Translations under genes and position numbers: made by a program
Notes under the pieces: generated by a model
The model's database searches: none
What the model saw: the letters and a program-made list of their open reading frames with translations, nothing else
Told to the model about the DNA's origin: nothing
Source of the DNA: Bolinopsis microptera
Lineage: Eukaryota > Ctenophora > Tentaculata > Lobata > Bolinopsidae
Direction: 5' to 3'
DNA: 64,000 nucleotides
NCBI RefSeq assembly: GCF_026151205.1
Contig: NC_087072.1
Coordinates: 24,951,799-25,015,798, forward strand
In this document: piece by piece, positions 35,356-45,803 of the stretch
How positions within the stretch are numbered: position 1 is the stretch's first letter
How the letters are laid out: every line of letters starts with the position of its first letter

Positions 35356-37626
35356 TTAAAATACAAGCTCATTCTTATCAAAGTTTAATTCTGTCCATTC
35401 TAATTCTTCGTACCTGGACTGTATCTTGAGTAGCTCACTTTTCAGTGTTACTTTAACTAAGTTCGTTGACTTAGTAAAGCTTATCAAACTGTCAATTTTT
35501 CGACAGTCGTTCCACATTTTTGTTGATTGATAAATGAAAGAGGAGGATGGGTTCGGGGTGATGAACTGGTCTGAACGTCTTTGTGATGGTGATCTGTGGA
35601 GTAAAGATAGGAGTGAGATTGGAGATTCTAATCTGACAATTTTGAACAGTTCTAATAGACATGTGTATTTGTACAGGTTGTGGACGGTAAGAAGGCCGTT
35701 CTTGTTAAACAACGGCTTTGTATGCTCTTTTTCAAAGAATTCTCTTCCTAGGATTTGTTCATCTATACAACGTGTTCTGGCACATGTTCTAAATTTATCT
35801 AGATATGCTTCAAGGTCACCAAATAGTATTCTGATACATTTTTTCTGAGTGATGAAGATAGGTTGAAGCATATTATTACTCGACCCACCCCATACCGATA
35901 TTCCAAATCTTAGGTGTGACTCAAATAACGTGTGGTACAATTCTTTATGGTGTTTTTTCGGGATAACGTGTCGTATTCTACTGAGTCTTCCGATCTCACA
36001 CCTAAGTTTCGAGTTGAGGGCTCTTATTTGAACATCCCATTTTAGCTTTTCGTCAATAATAACACCTAAAAACTTGGTCTCTTTAACTTGCTTTATTACC
36101 GTATTATTTAGAGTTAGTATATATTCTGATTCGTTATCTGCCTCATTATCAGTAGCTGTACGTGACGGATTGAAGTGAATGTAGCAGCATTTCTTTATAT
36201 TTATATGTAATAGATTGCATTTCATGTACTGGTGTAACAAACGGAGAATTTCGTTTGCTCTTGCATACAGTTTTTTTCTACATTCATCTACTACGAATAT
36301 GTTTGTGTCATCTGCAAATAGTATGAACTTGCCCAGATCAGTTGTTCTAAATAAGTCGTTAACATATATTATAAATAGCAAGGGTCCGAGACAAGAGCCT
36401 TGGGGAACTCCAAAGAGAACAGGCAGCTTGTCAGACTCTTCGCCCAGTACAGAGACATATTGATATCTATTAGAGAGATAACTAGCGATGAGTCTATTGG
36501 CGTTTCCACGTATTCCATAGTTGTCTAGTTTATTAAGTAGTTTTTCATGTGAGATCGTGTCAAACGCTTTAGATAGATCAATAAATATTCCAAGTACATG
36601 CAGTTTTTTGCTAAGACAGGATTCTATGTAATTCACTGAGGAGTTGAGGGCATGGCTTGTGGAGTGATTTTTTCTAAATCCGTACTGGTTCTCGTAAATC
36701 ATTTTCTGGGACTGAAAGAAGCTATACAGTCTGTTGTAAATAATTTTTTCAAATATCTTACCAAAAACAGCTAAAGTTGATACTGGCCTATAGTTTTCCA
36801 GCAATTCCTCATTATCCTTCTTATAGATCGGACTGATTCTCCCAGTCTTTAAATCATCTGGGAATACTCCATTCCTCATGCATTCATTGTATAATAAAGA
36901 TAGTATAGGACAGATCACTTTAGACGATTCTTTAACTACATGTATTGGGATGTCGGATGACTTCCCATTCTTCAGTTCAGATATAATCATTCTAACCTCG
37001 TCAGCTGTACAGTCATTAATGAAAATACTGGACGTGTTTGCTCTAGGCAGGTAGTCATAAAAACTAGGAAGATTGTTAATAGTTAGTTCTCCAATTTCAT
37101 TATATGCCCCGTTTAAATTAGACGCTAGAGAAACAAAATACTTATTAAATTCATTGGCTATTACTCTACGATTGGTTATCTTCTCATTGTTTATAGTAAA
37201 CAGTGGTTTTATTTGCCGTTTCTGTTTGCCCCGAATTTGATTAATCAGTTCCCATGTCTTCTTACTATTACCGTTTGTGTCTGCAAATTTTCCCATGAAA
37301 TACTTAGTTTGAACATCTTTGCGATCTTTTTTAACCATCCTTCTATAATCCTTATAAGTTTTGTATCTAGAACGTTTTTCACAACATTTCAAGCATTGAC
37401 ATGTTCCACCTTTATAATCAGTTTCACCGAGTTTACATTTTTTCTTTCTAACTTTAGCCCAATTGTCATAGAGTTGGTGCTGATGCTTGATTTTGGCTAT
37501 AAGCCCAGGTGTGATCCATGGGTTATTTTGTGTAGTTCTTTTGGAAGACTTAGGGGTTGCCAACTTACACGTTTTATCGATACTACTTTTGAAAACATCA
37601 TGAAATACCGTGAAGTTGTCAATTAC
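35356..37626 (-). CDS. LINE reverse transcriptase, CR1/Jockey-group-like
   Basis: Open from just after the TAA at 37627-37629 to TAA/TGA at 35356, about 756 codons, same frame as the endonuclease. Blocks in order: linker rich in K/R with a CxCLKCC cysteine cluster, ISPIYKKDNEE, NYRPVSTL, QYGFRKNHSTSHA, DLSKAFDTISHE (palm A), GVPQGSCLGPLLF, FADDTN (catalytic aspartates encoded at 36307-36312), KFLGVIID, thumb and C-terminal region. No frameshift. The only lesion besides the 5' truncation is the single in-frame stop between the endonuclease and RT halves. Confidence 0.9.
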   Translation of the reverse strand, partial: VIDNFTVFHDVFKSSIDKTCKLATPKSSKRTTQNNPWITPGLIAKIKHQHQLYDNWAKVRKKKCKLGETDYKGGTCQCLKCCEKRSRYKTYKDYRRMVKKDRKDVQTKYFMGKFADTNGNSKKTWELINQIRGKQKRQIKPLFTINNEKITNRRVIANEFNKYFVSLASNLNGAYNEIGELTINNLPSFYDYLPRANTSSIFINDCTADEVRMIISELKNGKSSDIPIHVVKESSKVICPILSLLYNECMRNGVFPDDLKTGRISPIYKKDNEELLENYRPVSTLAVFGKIFEKIIYNRLYSFFQSQKMIYENQYGFRKNHSTSHALNSSVNYIESCLSKKLHVLGIFIDLSKAFDTISHEKLLNKLDNYGIRGNANRLIASYLSNRYQYVSVLGEESDKLPVLFGVPQGSCLGPLLFIIYVNDLFRTTDLGKFILFADDTNIFVVDECRKKLYARANEILRLLHQYMKCNLLHINIKKCCYIHFNPSRTATDNEADNESEYILTLNNTVIKQVKETKFLGVIIDEKLKWDVQIRALNSKLRCEIGRLSRIRHVIPKKHHKELYHTLFESHLRFGISVWGGSSNNMLQPIFITQKKCIRILFGDLEAYLDKFRTCARTRCIDEQILGREFFEKEHTKPLFNKNGLLTVHNLYKYTCLLELFKIVRLESPISLLSLLHRSPSQRRSDQFITPNPSSSFIYQSTKMWNDCRKIDSLISFTKSTNLVKVTLKSELLKIQSRYEELEWTELNFDKNELVF

Positions 37627-38339
37627 TTAATTCTCTAATTCATGTTCCAAGTCCTTTACAAAAGAGGTAACATTAGACTTACAGTAGTCGTAATATTGTT
37701 TATATTTTAGGTTACTCTTAGTGGATCCCATACTTTTTTCAAATATTTGAAAGACTGGTGAGTGGTGGGATATACGATCAGTAAGTGTGCCTGAGGCTAT
37801 TATACTCTCTACATCGTTAGTTATAATATTGTCAATACACGATACTTTACAACCTGGCTTCTCATGAGTTGGCAGAGATATTAGGGGAAAAAATCCTCTA
37901 CTGAACAGGACTTCCTCATAACGTTTTACAATCGCATTATCCTTATTATGTAGATCAATGTTGAAATCACCTGCCAGGTAACTGCATTTCGGCAAATTAT
38001 CGAGAATTGCTGAGAGTTCTAATAATGCAACATTTACATCACCACTTGGAGGGCGATACACTACACCAACAGTGACCGGAGTATTCTTGCTGCTTATCGT
38101 AACAAATAGAGTTTCTAGGTTTTCAGATATATGGGACAAATTGCCATTTACTGTAGCACTGAGGGTATCACATACATAAAGAGCGACTCCAGTGCCTTTT
38201 CTTTTATCTTGCAAAGTGTTTTGGTAGAAACTATTGTATCCAGTCAGTTGGTAAAGGTCACTTAATTCGGGGCCTTCATTTGTTTCTGCTAAAGCAATGA
38301 TCGAAAATTTCATATATCTCTGTAGTAGAGATAAAATCT
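37627..38339 (-). CDS. LINE apurinic-type endonuclease domain, 5'-truncated
   Basis: Nicks target DNA to prime reverse transcription. Visible blocks: IIALAETNEGPE (the conserved catalytic E), VVYRPPSGD, LAGDFNIDLH, SCIDNII and ISHHSPV (the SDHxxV-type end motif). The open frame continues another 54 codons upstream to 38502, but that part is the hAT element and not LINE, so a chimeric open frame exists by chance. The N-terminal strand of the endonuclease is missing. The frame ends at TAA (37627-37629), and the RT frame continues in the same phase immediately after it. Confidence 0.85.
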
Positions 38340-38507
38340 CTTTTTTAGAGATTTTACCGGCGTATCCTCTAGAATCACCTAATTTGTTCAATTTTAGGGA
38401 GGGGCACCAAAAGGGGAGCTCCTCCCTGGAGGGGGCACCAACAGGGGGGCGCCTTTTCGGCGGGGGGGGGGGGCGCCAACAGGCAACGTTACACCACTGC
38501 ATATATA

Positions 38508-40330
38508 TCGTCTCGCTTTATATATGGTAAGATAGTAAGATTGTGTAGTTCAAGGATATAAAATGCAGCTTCAAGGTGGATATTGGGGAGCTGGCGAAAG
38601 AATATGGCCTTTGTATCAATGGTTATAATAAGCTATAAATATCTTAAACTATACAGTGCTAATTACAAATTTGTTTAAACTTCATTCTCAAATTAGATTT
38701 TTAAAATTCAAAAATAAATATACAATAATTTTACTTAAACTGTCTCACACACAACTTACTCACAGGACAAGACTTGGAAAACAGTAGCCTAGGGTAATTT
38801 TAATTGAGATGTGTGTACAGCCAGTTATCATGTTTGGAAAATAACATTTGTGCAGTCAAAATCTTTGACGGTCCAATCAAGCAGGGCGTGATTATGCTGA
38901 TTAGCTAATAGCGCACGTTTTAGCTTACCTCGCAAGCACATTACACTAATAGTAAAGTCAGTCATTCTGAACTTTGGGTTTAAAATGTTAACGAGTCCAA
39001 GCAACTCGCGTTTATGTAAGTTATACCAAAGGCGAACGTTATATCTCCGTCAAAAGCACATCCAATTTGATACGTATGAAATATGTCTATAATTTCTTTG
39101 ATAATGCACTAAGTTGGCGTTCTCCGACCAAAATTGAACGGGGAATCGTTTAAGATCACTTTTAAGGCACATTGACAAATGCTTTTCACGCTGTTGTGCT
39201 TGTTATGGAGAAATACTTCAGTAGCGTTTTTGAGCTTGTTATTCTCTTTCAAAAGTATTCCAAGTGATTTGCATGGGTGCATATATTTATTATATTATTA
39301 TATTAACTCTGAATAAATTGCACACATAGCCATGTGTATACGCGTACTGCGTGACGCGCTTGTTTCGCGCGCTACTGCAAGTGAAAGGGCTCTGGTTAGA
39401 GCAAAATACATTGCAATATAAATTATCTCGATTCATGACGTTTGAAAGAAGTTACAGCAATTCGCGCAATTTGGGGATTATGCTTTTGGCGGAGATATAA
39501 AACCTACAATAGAATCAGTTAAAATTGAATTTTAAATTTTACGACTTGCCGCGCGCACTATTGTATGTTGTAAGTTAAGTGTAAAAGTTGCGTAATTTGA
39601 CGAAATTCGTTGATTCTTGATATTTCTTAATTGTTAATGCTCGCGCCCGCTTCATTTCCTTGATTTATATTTTAATGAAAATGTCTGAACACATTCGTTA
39701 AAGAACATTTTAAATAGCCCAAAAAATCTAAGAAAAATTGAAAAAACTGCCGAGTTATGGCAAAATATAAAACTACGCCCAGAAACCTTTACCGCCTGCC
39801 GGGCACACTAGAGGTGATCATTTTTCAACAGCACGTTGGTCATTGCGCGTCACGCCTTACTGGGCCGCGCTCAGCCTTTCATTCCGCCTAATGTTATTTT
39901 TATGAACATGATAGCCTGAGGTCCCCAGCTGTAAGTCACGTCAAGTTTACTTTTTGCACGGCGCACGCTTGATTGAGCCTGGTAGTCATGTGTCATGACT
40001 TGCTCTATCCAAAGCCCTTGCGCTTGCAGTAGCGTGCGTCCGCCTGGCCTTGACTTGTGAAACAAGCGCGCCCGAAGTGGCGCGAAAGCACCTGGTTAGG
40101 TGAATGTCATAACGACCACATTAATTTGCAAAGTTAAAAAGCTGTGATCTTTTATTTAGTCTAAAATCAAACTTATTTAATTCTAAATTTGTAGCGCAAT
40201 GCGTTACTGTGCCGCGCCGCGCACTCAATGAGGCTTCTCACAGCGACATCGGCTAGATTGGCGAAATGCGCTACTGTGCCGCGCCGAGCTGCCATGAATT
40301 GACATCGTCAATTAAATTCCAAATCATTAA
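38508..40330. other. Non-coding part of the duplication (copy B)
   Basis: Homologue of 14624-16690. CG-rich patches near 39350-39370 and 40200-40290, including a twice-repeated GCGCTACTGTGCCGCGCC-like block. No gene supported. Confidence 0.5.
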
Positions 40331-40785
40331 CACATTGCATTAACACTGCTCTCCGAGCGGCCTTCGAGGAGGCATGTCCCATTACTTACATCACTAGTAC
40401 GTGCTGTCCGTAAACCACCCTGGCTAACTCGAGAAGTTGAGGAAGCTCAGAGGGGTACAAAACGCAAACTCGTCACAGCCCGTCGCATTAAAACTTATGC
40501 TTCTTGGCTCGCTAATAGAGGAAGCAACAAGCAATACAACAAAATCCTGGCTAACTCCCAGCGCAACGCGTGGCGGAATTTCTGCAAACAGCAAAGACAC
40601 AGAATCGGTCAAAGAATCCGGAAGGATGAACAAGATTCTGAAAACCTGCACTGACACCAATAACAAACTTGAAGCCGTTTATAAACCAAATGGCGAACTC
40701 ACCATAAACACAAAAGAGATATTGGAAGTCATGACACAAACCCACTTCAGTACAGTAGAGAAGGGAAAGTGTTACTGATCCGCCA
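40330..40785 (+). pseudogene. LINE linker fragment (copy B), R1/LOA/I-group-like
   Basis: Encodes in broken frames the same EVEEAQRG, ITARRIKT, ASWLANR, NKQYNKIL and ILANSQRNAWRNF sequence as 53150-53320, then NKILK, CTDTNNKLE and NGELTINTKEI. There is no palm domain. It ends at a C homopolymer (about 40798-40816) followed by AT-rich sequence. It is an old internal fragment shared by both copies. Confidence 0.7.
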
Positions 40786-41446
40786 GTTCCGCTTCTCCCC
40801 CCCCCCCCCCCCCCCATTAAAGTTGTCCCAAATTTTGCTTCTGGGGAGCTAACTTTTAATTTTACGAGACCAGAGACGGAAATTTTGTTGAAAACCGGAA
40901 GGTTCTATTCATTTTACTTTTGGAGATATACCCCAGCCGGTAGGGCGTAAAATAACAAATATTAAGAGTTTAAAAAATGTTTAGTAATTTGTCATGAAGC
41001 TAAAACAATAATTTTTTGCAGCCATCCTTATAGAATTAGAAGCTAATAAACTAACAGATTCTTAAATTTCAGATTGCTTACAATATGTATTTTTTTCGAG
41101 CGATAAAACTACATTTAACAAAATACTGCGAAATATATCGTCGAAAAAGCATAAAAGCGCAGCATTTGAATTTTGCGCCTCATTGTGCACTTCCTACTAG
41201 TACCACCGCTAGCCAGTAACTTTTGCTGGGAAATTCTGGCAGAACACCAGACCTGCATGCTATCTCCCCTGTTTACAGATAGACTCCAGAGAGGGTTCCA
41301 TTGATACGAACATAATCCTAAGCATGCAAACGATACTCTCTATTGTACACTAATTCATAACCCTTTATGTTTAAAAATCAGTTCTTTTCTTACTGCACCA
41401 ATATACCTAAATGAAGCTACCTGTTCATGTTCACTTTCAGTGTCCA
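40786..41446. other. C homopolymer and downstream sequence of the SLC22-like gene
   Basis: C run near 40798-40816, then AT-rich sequence that would contain the transporter's 3' UTR. No convincing AATAAA close to the stop codon on the minus strand was identified. No ORF conserved with copy A. Confidence 0.4.
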
Positions 41447-43149
41447 CTAGATCCTATATCTGAACCCCTTTCTTCGCTCCTGAACTTCTGCAGGCACATG
41501 AGTTAATTCCTTGTCCCCCGTCTCAATTAAGAAAACTGCTGCCAAAGCACAGAGAAGCGAAAGCACAGCAAGGAGTATCCACGGAACTGCTCTGGTTGTT
41601 GCTGGACCCAGATTGTTGAAAATATAGGGTCCGGCAAAGCCTCCAAACTTACCTAATCCTGACCCGAGAGTGAAAGCAACTCCTCGGTGGGATGTCGGCG
41701 CAATCTCTGACGTCCACAGGTAGACATTAGAGAAACAGATGCTCACGGTCGTCAAACCTATCAGAGACAAAACACTATCCAATCCCCAACCGTTGCCTAA
41801 ATCCACATCCACTATTGCAATCAGGAACACCAGGGCCGAAAGACACTGGAAGACAATCATGGCCCTTCTCCTGCCCAGGAACTGTATCACTGGCATACTT
41901 AGACAACACGCTATAGCCTCTCCAACTCCTCCCATCACAAACCCAAGGTAAAGGCTAGCCGAAGGCAATATCATATCCCATGCAAAGTTAAATCCGTAGT
42001 AGAACATATTAATACAGAACCAGAGAGGTGCCAGGCATAGGCCCTCCTTAAAAAGTACTGGGTAAGTCCACAGGTCTTTCAGCTGCTGGATGAAAGTCTG
42101 TTCCCTATCATTCACCTTCTCCGTATCTACAATCTCAATTTCATCTACGTCCAGATCAGCTGTAGTCAAAGCAGCTAGCGCTTTCAGCGATTTCTTTGCT
42201 GCCTTCATATCGTTATTGACGAGGTGAAACCGTGGTGACTCGATCAGAAACACATAGACGTGAAGATTACAGACAAGAGCTAGGATCGCTGTTGTTAGGA
42301 ACATGTAGTTCCAATCGTAATTGAAATATCCGGTCGCTATTAAGAATGGATAGCCAGCTACCCATGTTAGGCCCTGAAAAGCATTCACAGAGGTTCGGTA
42401 CTTGATTCCCGTCAGTTCCATCATTAGTATGTATGTTCCAGTGAAAGTCACGAAATCTCCGAAACCAGTGAAGAATCTGATCGCAAGGAGGATACTGTAA
42501 TTATGGCACCACGTTCCCACCAGATGCGCAATGACGGTGACCAAAACAGATACCCTCGCTGCCTTCACTCTCCCAATATTGTCCCACACATAACCTCCAG
42601 TTATGAGTCCAAACAGAGATCCTACGAAGAACATGGAGTCTATGAGCGTTTTTTGTGCACTTCGTGATCCAACATCGCAGTACAAATCCAAATCTGCTGA
42701 AAATGAGGTGCGCTGAATATGCCATTTTATGTCCGACGGTCCAAAAACCAGCTCTTCTTTTCCATCCAAAATTTCGGTGATATCGCAAGGAAACATTTCC
42801 AGTAATGTGGTATTATCTGTCGTCAAATTCTTGCATTTTTCAGATATACAGGACCAAATATCCCCGGGCTCTGGGTCCATTCCTGAATTAGCTCGATTAG
42901 GTTATCATTAGATCGGAATGATTATAATTCCATAATAGTATTTAAGTAGATAGCTTATTTAGATAATATTCAGTATGATTTTAAAATTGTAATGAGAGTA
43001 ATTTCAGTACCTGCGAATGTAGTAACGAAGGAACTGGTAGCGGCGTAAACCTGAGCGATGGAAATATACAAGACCATAAGTGTATATTTCCATGTCCGGT
43101 GCTCAACTAACTCCTCAATAAGATCATCAACACTCCTTGAGACTGTCAT
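41447..43149 (-). CDS. SLC22/organic-ion-transporter-like MFS protein, two exons
   Basis: Plasma-membrane solute carrier of the major facilitator superfamily. Exon 1 is 43011-43149 (ATG at 43147-43149, 46 codons plus 1 nt), the intron is 42883-43010 (GTACTG...CAG, phase 1), and exon 2 is 41447-42882. Total 524 codons, close to the 500-560 usual for SLC22. Exon 1 holds the first membrane segment. Next come a large Cys-rich loop with NLT and NTT glycosylation sequons, the loop motif GGYVWDNIGRVKA, IESPRF (SLC22-like ESPRW box), FLGRRRA in the second half, and a SEIAP-x-x-HRG block near the C-terminus. About 12 hydrophobic segments in all. Substrate cannot be inferred. The copy at 17849-19623 is broken. 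Confidence 0.88.
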
Positions 43150-43846
43150 ATTTTATAGCTAGCAGTCCTGGTAAGTTATGGTTGCAACGTTGAAAATGAA
43201 ACAAATGGAAAATAATATAAAGCTTCATATATTTTGAAAGTCAACAGTAATAGCTGTAATACACAATTTAAATATAATATAATCAAAGCGGTTCGTTATA
43301 TTATTATTATCATTAACAACTTACATACATTTTTAGAACATTAACACATGAAGCACAGGTTTGCTGTACTGGGGGATTACGAACCCCCTCCAGCCAGTTT
43401 CAAGCCCTGATTCAAATTAAGTACTGATGACTAAGCTGCAAAGTAAAACTAAATCAATTATGAAATATTATTCTCCCATGATCATGCAATAAATGTCCAT
43501 TATGTAATAGTTGTTCTCTCATTCTCGTTTACGCTAATATAATGTAATTTACCCATGTGATAACTACCCATGCGATAACTTCCCATGCTCAAAGGCATTC
43601 AAATTTCAAAACCGTCAAATATCCAAATTTGTTCATCTTTTTTTTTTGCGTTATTAATATTTTAGCAGATAATTTGTAAATTAATTTTTCATACAATGAG
43701 CAAGAAAGGCAGCTGTTAAGCAGTAATTAAAGATTTCAAAATATCTATAGATCAATGTTTACTGTTCTTATAGCTCAACTGTTGGTATCTCAGGAATTTG
43801 TCAGCTCATTGTTTGGTGCGAAGACTTTTGGCGTGAAGACTGCTTA
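43150..43846. other. Region upstream of the SLC22-like gene
   Basis: AT-rich, with the transporter's promoter presumably here (minus strand). No clear TATA or other motif singled out. The LTR retrotransposon sits about 700 bp upstream of the transporter's start codon and is in the opposite, divergent orientation. Confidence 0.4.
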
Positions 43847-44454
43847 TGTTATATACTCGTTTTAGCAGTTTTAGTACTAGACATTAAACAGTATTTTACC
43901 GTAGTATTTTAGGGCATTTATTAGTGTACGACATTTAGTACAGCAGGGTAGTGCAGAGAGTTTTAGGGAAACAGAAAGTTTATTTTAACATCTCTGTTTT
44001 GGTTATCAAAGAGTTCAGTTTAACAACTCTATTTTGGCTATAGGAGGATAGTTAAAGATATTGTTAAGGGCAAAGAGTTTTAGGGAAACAGAAAGTTTAT
44101 TTTAACATCTCTGTTTTGGTTATCAGAGAGTTCAATTTTACATCTCTGTTTTGGCTATAGGAAGGATAGTTTGGGATTTGTTTAGGGATTGCTAAAACGA
44201 GTGGGAGATTGTTTATACCATCTAAGGATATTTAAGAGTGGGCCTGTTGGATGGCAGGACACTTTTTGGTTTGAATACAGCAGACGTTTACAGCTAATGT
44301 TTACAGTTAAAGAACTAGGCTATTCGAATTATTGACGTGGTATTTGAGGAACACTGAGATATTGTAATTACAATTCTTAACGGTTTATTCAAATTGAAGT
44401 ATTTTCCCTTGTCACCTTGCTGAACCAAATATAAAGGAAAAGAGCCTTTTATCA
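43847..44454 (+). repeat. 5' LTR
   Basis: 608 bp, TGTTATATAC...TTTTATCA. Contains an imperfect 117-bp tandem duplication (units starting AGAGTTTTAGGG at 43957 and 44074) and a TATTTAAG box at about 44226 that could serve as a TATA element. The duplicated block may double enhancer sites. Confidence 0.95.
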
Positions 44455-44507
44455 ACTGGAGCCTGATTAATCAATTGGTAAATACCCTCGAAGTGAACTG
44501 AGCATAG
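44455..44507 (+). promoter_or_regulatory. Primer-binding site and short gag leader
   Basis: Two bases after the 5' LTR is TGGAGCCTGATTAATC, starting with the TGG expected to pair with the CCA end of a tRNA primer. The tRNA species was not identified. The gag ATG follows 53 nt after the LTR. Confidence 0.55.
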
Positions 44508-45803
44508 ATGACTAGTGGCAGTGACAAGGAAGAAAAGGTTGCAGCAGCGGCTGAAGCGAAAGAAGAGTTGGAGAAAATCAAAGCTGAACGAGAGAAAATC
44601 AGAACCGCACTGGAAGAGCTCAAAGTGCAGGAGAAAAAGATTAAAAAAGAGGTGTTCGAAGTGGGCGATTCGGATTTGGAGGATAACGAGAGCGAGAATG
44701 ATCATGACGGATCAGGGAAAATTTTGAATTCAAAATTATCCCGAGCAGCTAAATTGAAGAGGTTTGAAAAAGGAGAAGATTTTTCCATGTTTTGTGAGAG
44801 ATTTCTCTCATACGTGAGAATAACCAGATTGAAGAGTCCATTACTGAATGAGCATTTGCTCCAAAGTGTGGACGATAAAACCTATTCGGTATTGAGGGCA
44901 GTCAAGCTGAGTGATAGGGAGAAAAAAGATCCTGAGCTTTTTTGTGCGCTCTACAAGCGAGCCATCTATGGCAACGAAGCTACAGCACTTAAAAACGAAC
45001 TGCTTAACTGTCGTCAGCGGCAGGGAGAAGATATAGGTGAGTACGTTTTTCGACTGAGGGCGAAGTCGAATGTAGCTTACTTGGATGTAACAGTGGCGGA
45101 AGACAATTGTCTTTTGGCTCTTTTACGAGGAGTAAGGAGCAAAAATATGATGCAGCAGCTCAATGTAGCCAGCTTCGCTTCATTTGAGGAAGCAGTGAAA
45201 TTGGCAGAGAAAATAGAAGGCGTTGAGAAGATGATGAATGAGAACGATAGAGAAATTCCCGTTTCTTCGATTATGAAACAAACGGCATTTTCCGACGAGC
45301 CAACCGTTCACGACCCCTCATTTTCGAGGCAAAATAGTCGGGAGGAGCAAAAAGAAGCTACTTATCAGAGACCTACGGGGGATGGCAGATCGAGATCTTG
45401 GTCCGGTGAAAATAGGGACAAATGGCAAGGAGATAACAGAAACTCGTCAAGACCCAGACCAGTGCACGATAGAGAGCGAGACGGGTGGCGGAGTTACAAG
45501 AACATAACGTGCTGGAATTGTAACAAGACCGGACATGTACGAGCTAACTGCTGGGCGAGAAGAAGATCCGGTGGAGAATTCAACCGACAGTACAATGGAA
45601 ATACAGGTACATTTAAAAGAGATCAATCTGATTCTCGTCGTTATGGCCAACCTGCATATCAGGGAAACTATAAAAGCTTTAATAATTATCGGGGCCAAAA
45701 TTATGCACGTAATCAGGGGAATAGCAGAGGAGGAAACATGATGCAGCGGGGTAATTTTCACCAGACCGGCAACACGGGGTTTCCTGACAATTCTTTAAAC
45801 TAG
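44508..45803 (+). CDS. gag: Gag polyprotein of the LTR element
   Basis: 431 residues; forms the particle that packages the element's RNA. Residues about 1-60 are Ala/Glu/Lys-rich and heptad-like (coiled coil), followed by an acidic patch. A capsid-like helical region follows at about 75-240. Next comes a basic, Arg/Ser-rich region, with one CCHC zinc knuckle CWNCNKTGHVRANC (C-X2-C-X4-H-X4-C) at about residues 337-350. A Gly/Asn/Arg-rich tail ends the protein. The stop TAG (45801-45803) directly follows the slippery heptamer TTTAAAC. First ATG after the leader chosen as the start. Confidence 0.93.
   Translation: MTSGSDKEEKVAAAAEAKEELEKIKAEREKIRTALEELKVQEKKIKKEVFEVGDSDLEDNESENDHDGSGKILNSKLSRAAKLKRFEKGEDFSMFCERFLSYVRITRLKSPLLNEHLLQSVDDKTYSVLRAVKLSDREKKDPELFCALYKRAIYGNEATALKNELLNCRQRQGEDIGEYVFRLRAKSNVAYLDVTVAEDNCLLALLRGVRSKNMMQQLNVASFASFEEAVKLAEKIEGVEKMMNENDREIPVSSIMKQTAFSDEPTVHDPSFSRQNSREEQKEATYQRPTGDGRSRSWSGENRDKWQGDNRNSSRPRPVHDRERDGWRSYKNITCWNCNKTGHVRANCWARRRSGGEFNRQYNGNTGTFKRDQSDSRRYGQPAYQGNYKSFNNYRGQNYARNQGNSRGGNMMQRGNFHQTGNTGFPDNSLN

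Larger units (their letters stand above)
34126..38346 (-). mobile_element. 5'-truncated EN-RT LINE inserted in the hAT element
   Basis: About 4.2 kb on the minus strand, absent from the matching place in copy A (about 14445-14455). The 3' end is a short poly(A) (T run at 34128-34136 on the plus strand). The 5' end is cut inside the endonuclease domain at about 38339. A likely 7-bp target duplication CTTTTTT lies at 34126-34132 and 38340-38346, ambiguous because it merges with the poly(T). The 3' UTR (34137-35355, 1.2 kb) has an inverted repeat with arms ATGCTTGCTCACCAGT (about 34840) and ACTGGCGAGCAAGCAT (about 35015). Confidence 0.88.
33972..38507. mobile_element. hAT-type element interrupted by a LINE (copy B)
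   Basis: Terminal repeats CAGTGGCGTAACG at 33980 and the complement of CAGTGGTGTAACG ending at 38499 (12 of 13 match). It is flanked by an 8-bp CATATATA duplication at 33972-33979 and 38500-38507. Without the LINE (34133-38339) the element is about 310 bp, GC-rich, with palindromic GGGGAGCTCCTCCC-like and GGCGCC blocks and no ORF. The 8-bp duplication and CAGTGG terminus indicate hAT. Confidence 0.88.
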
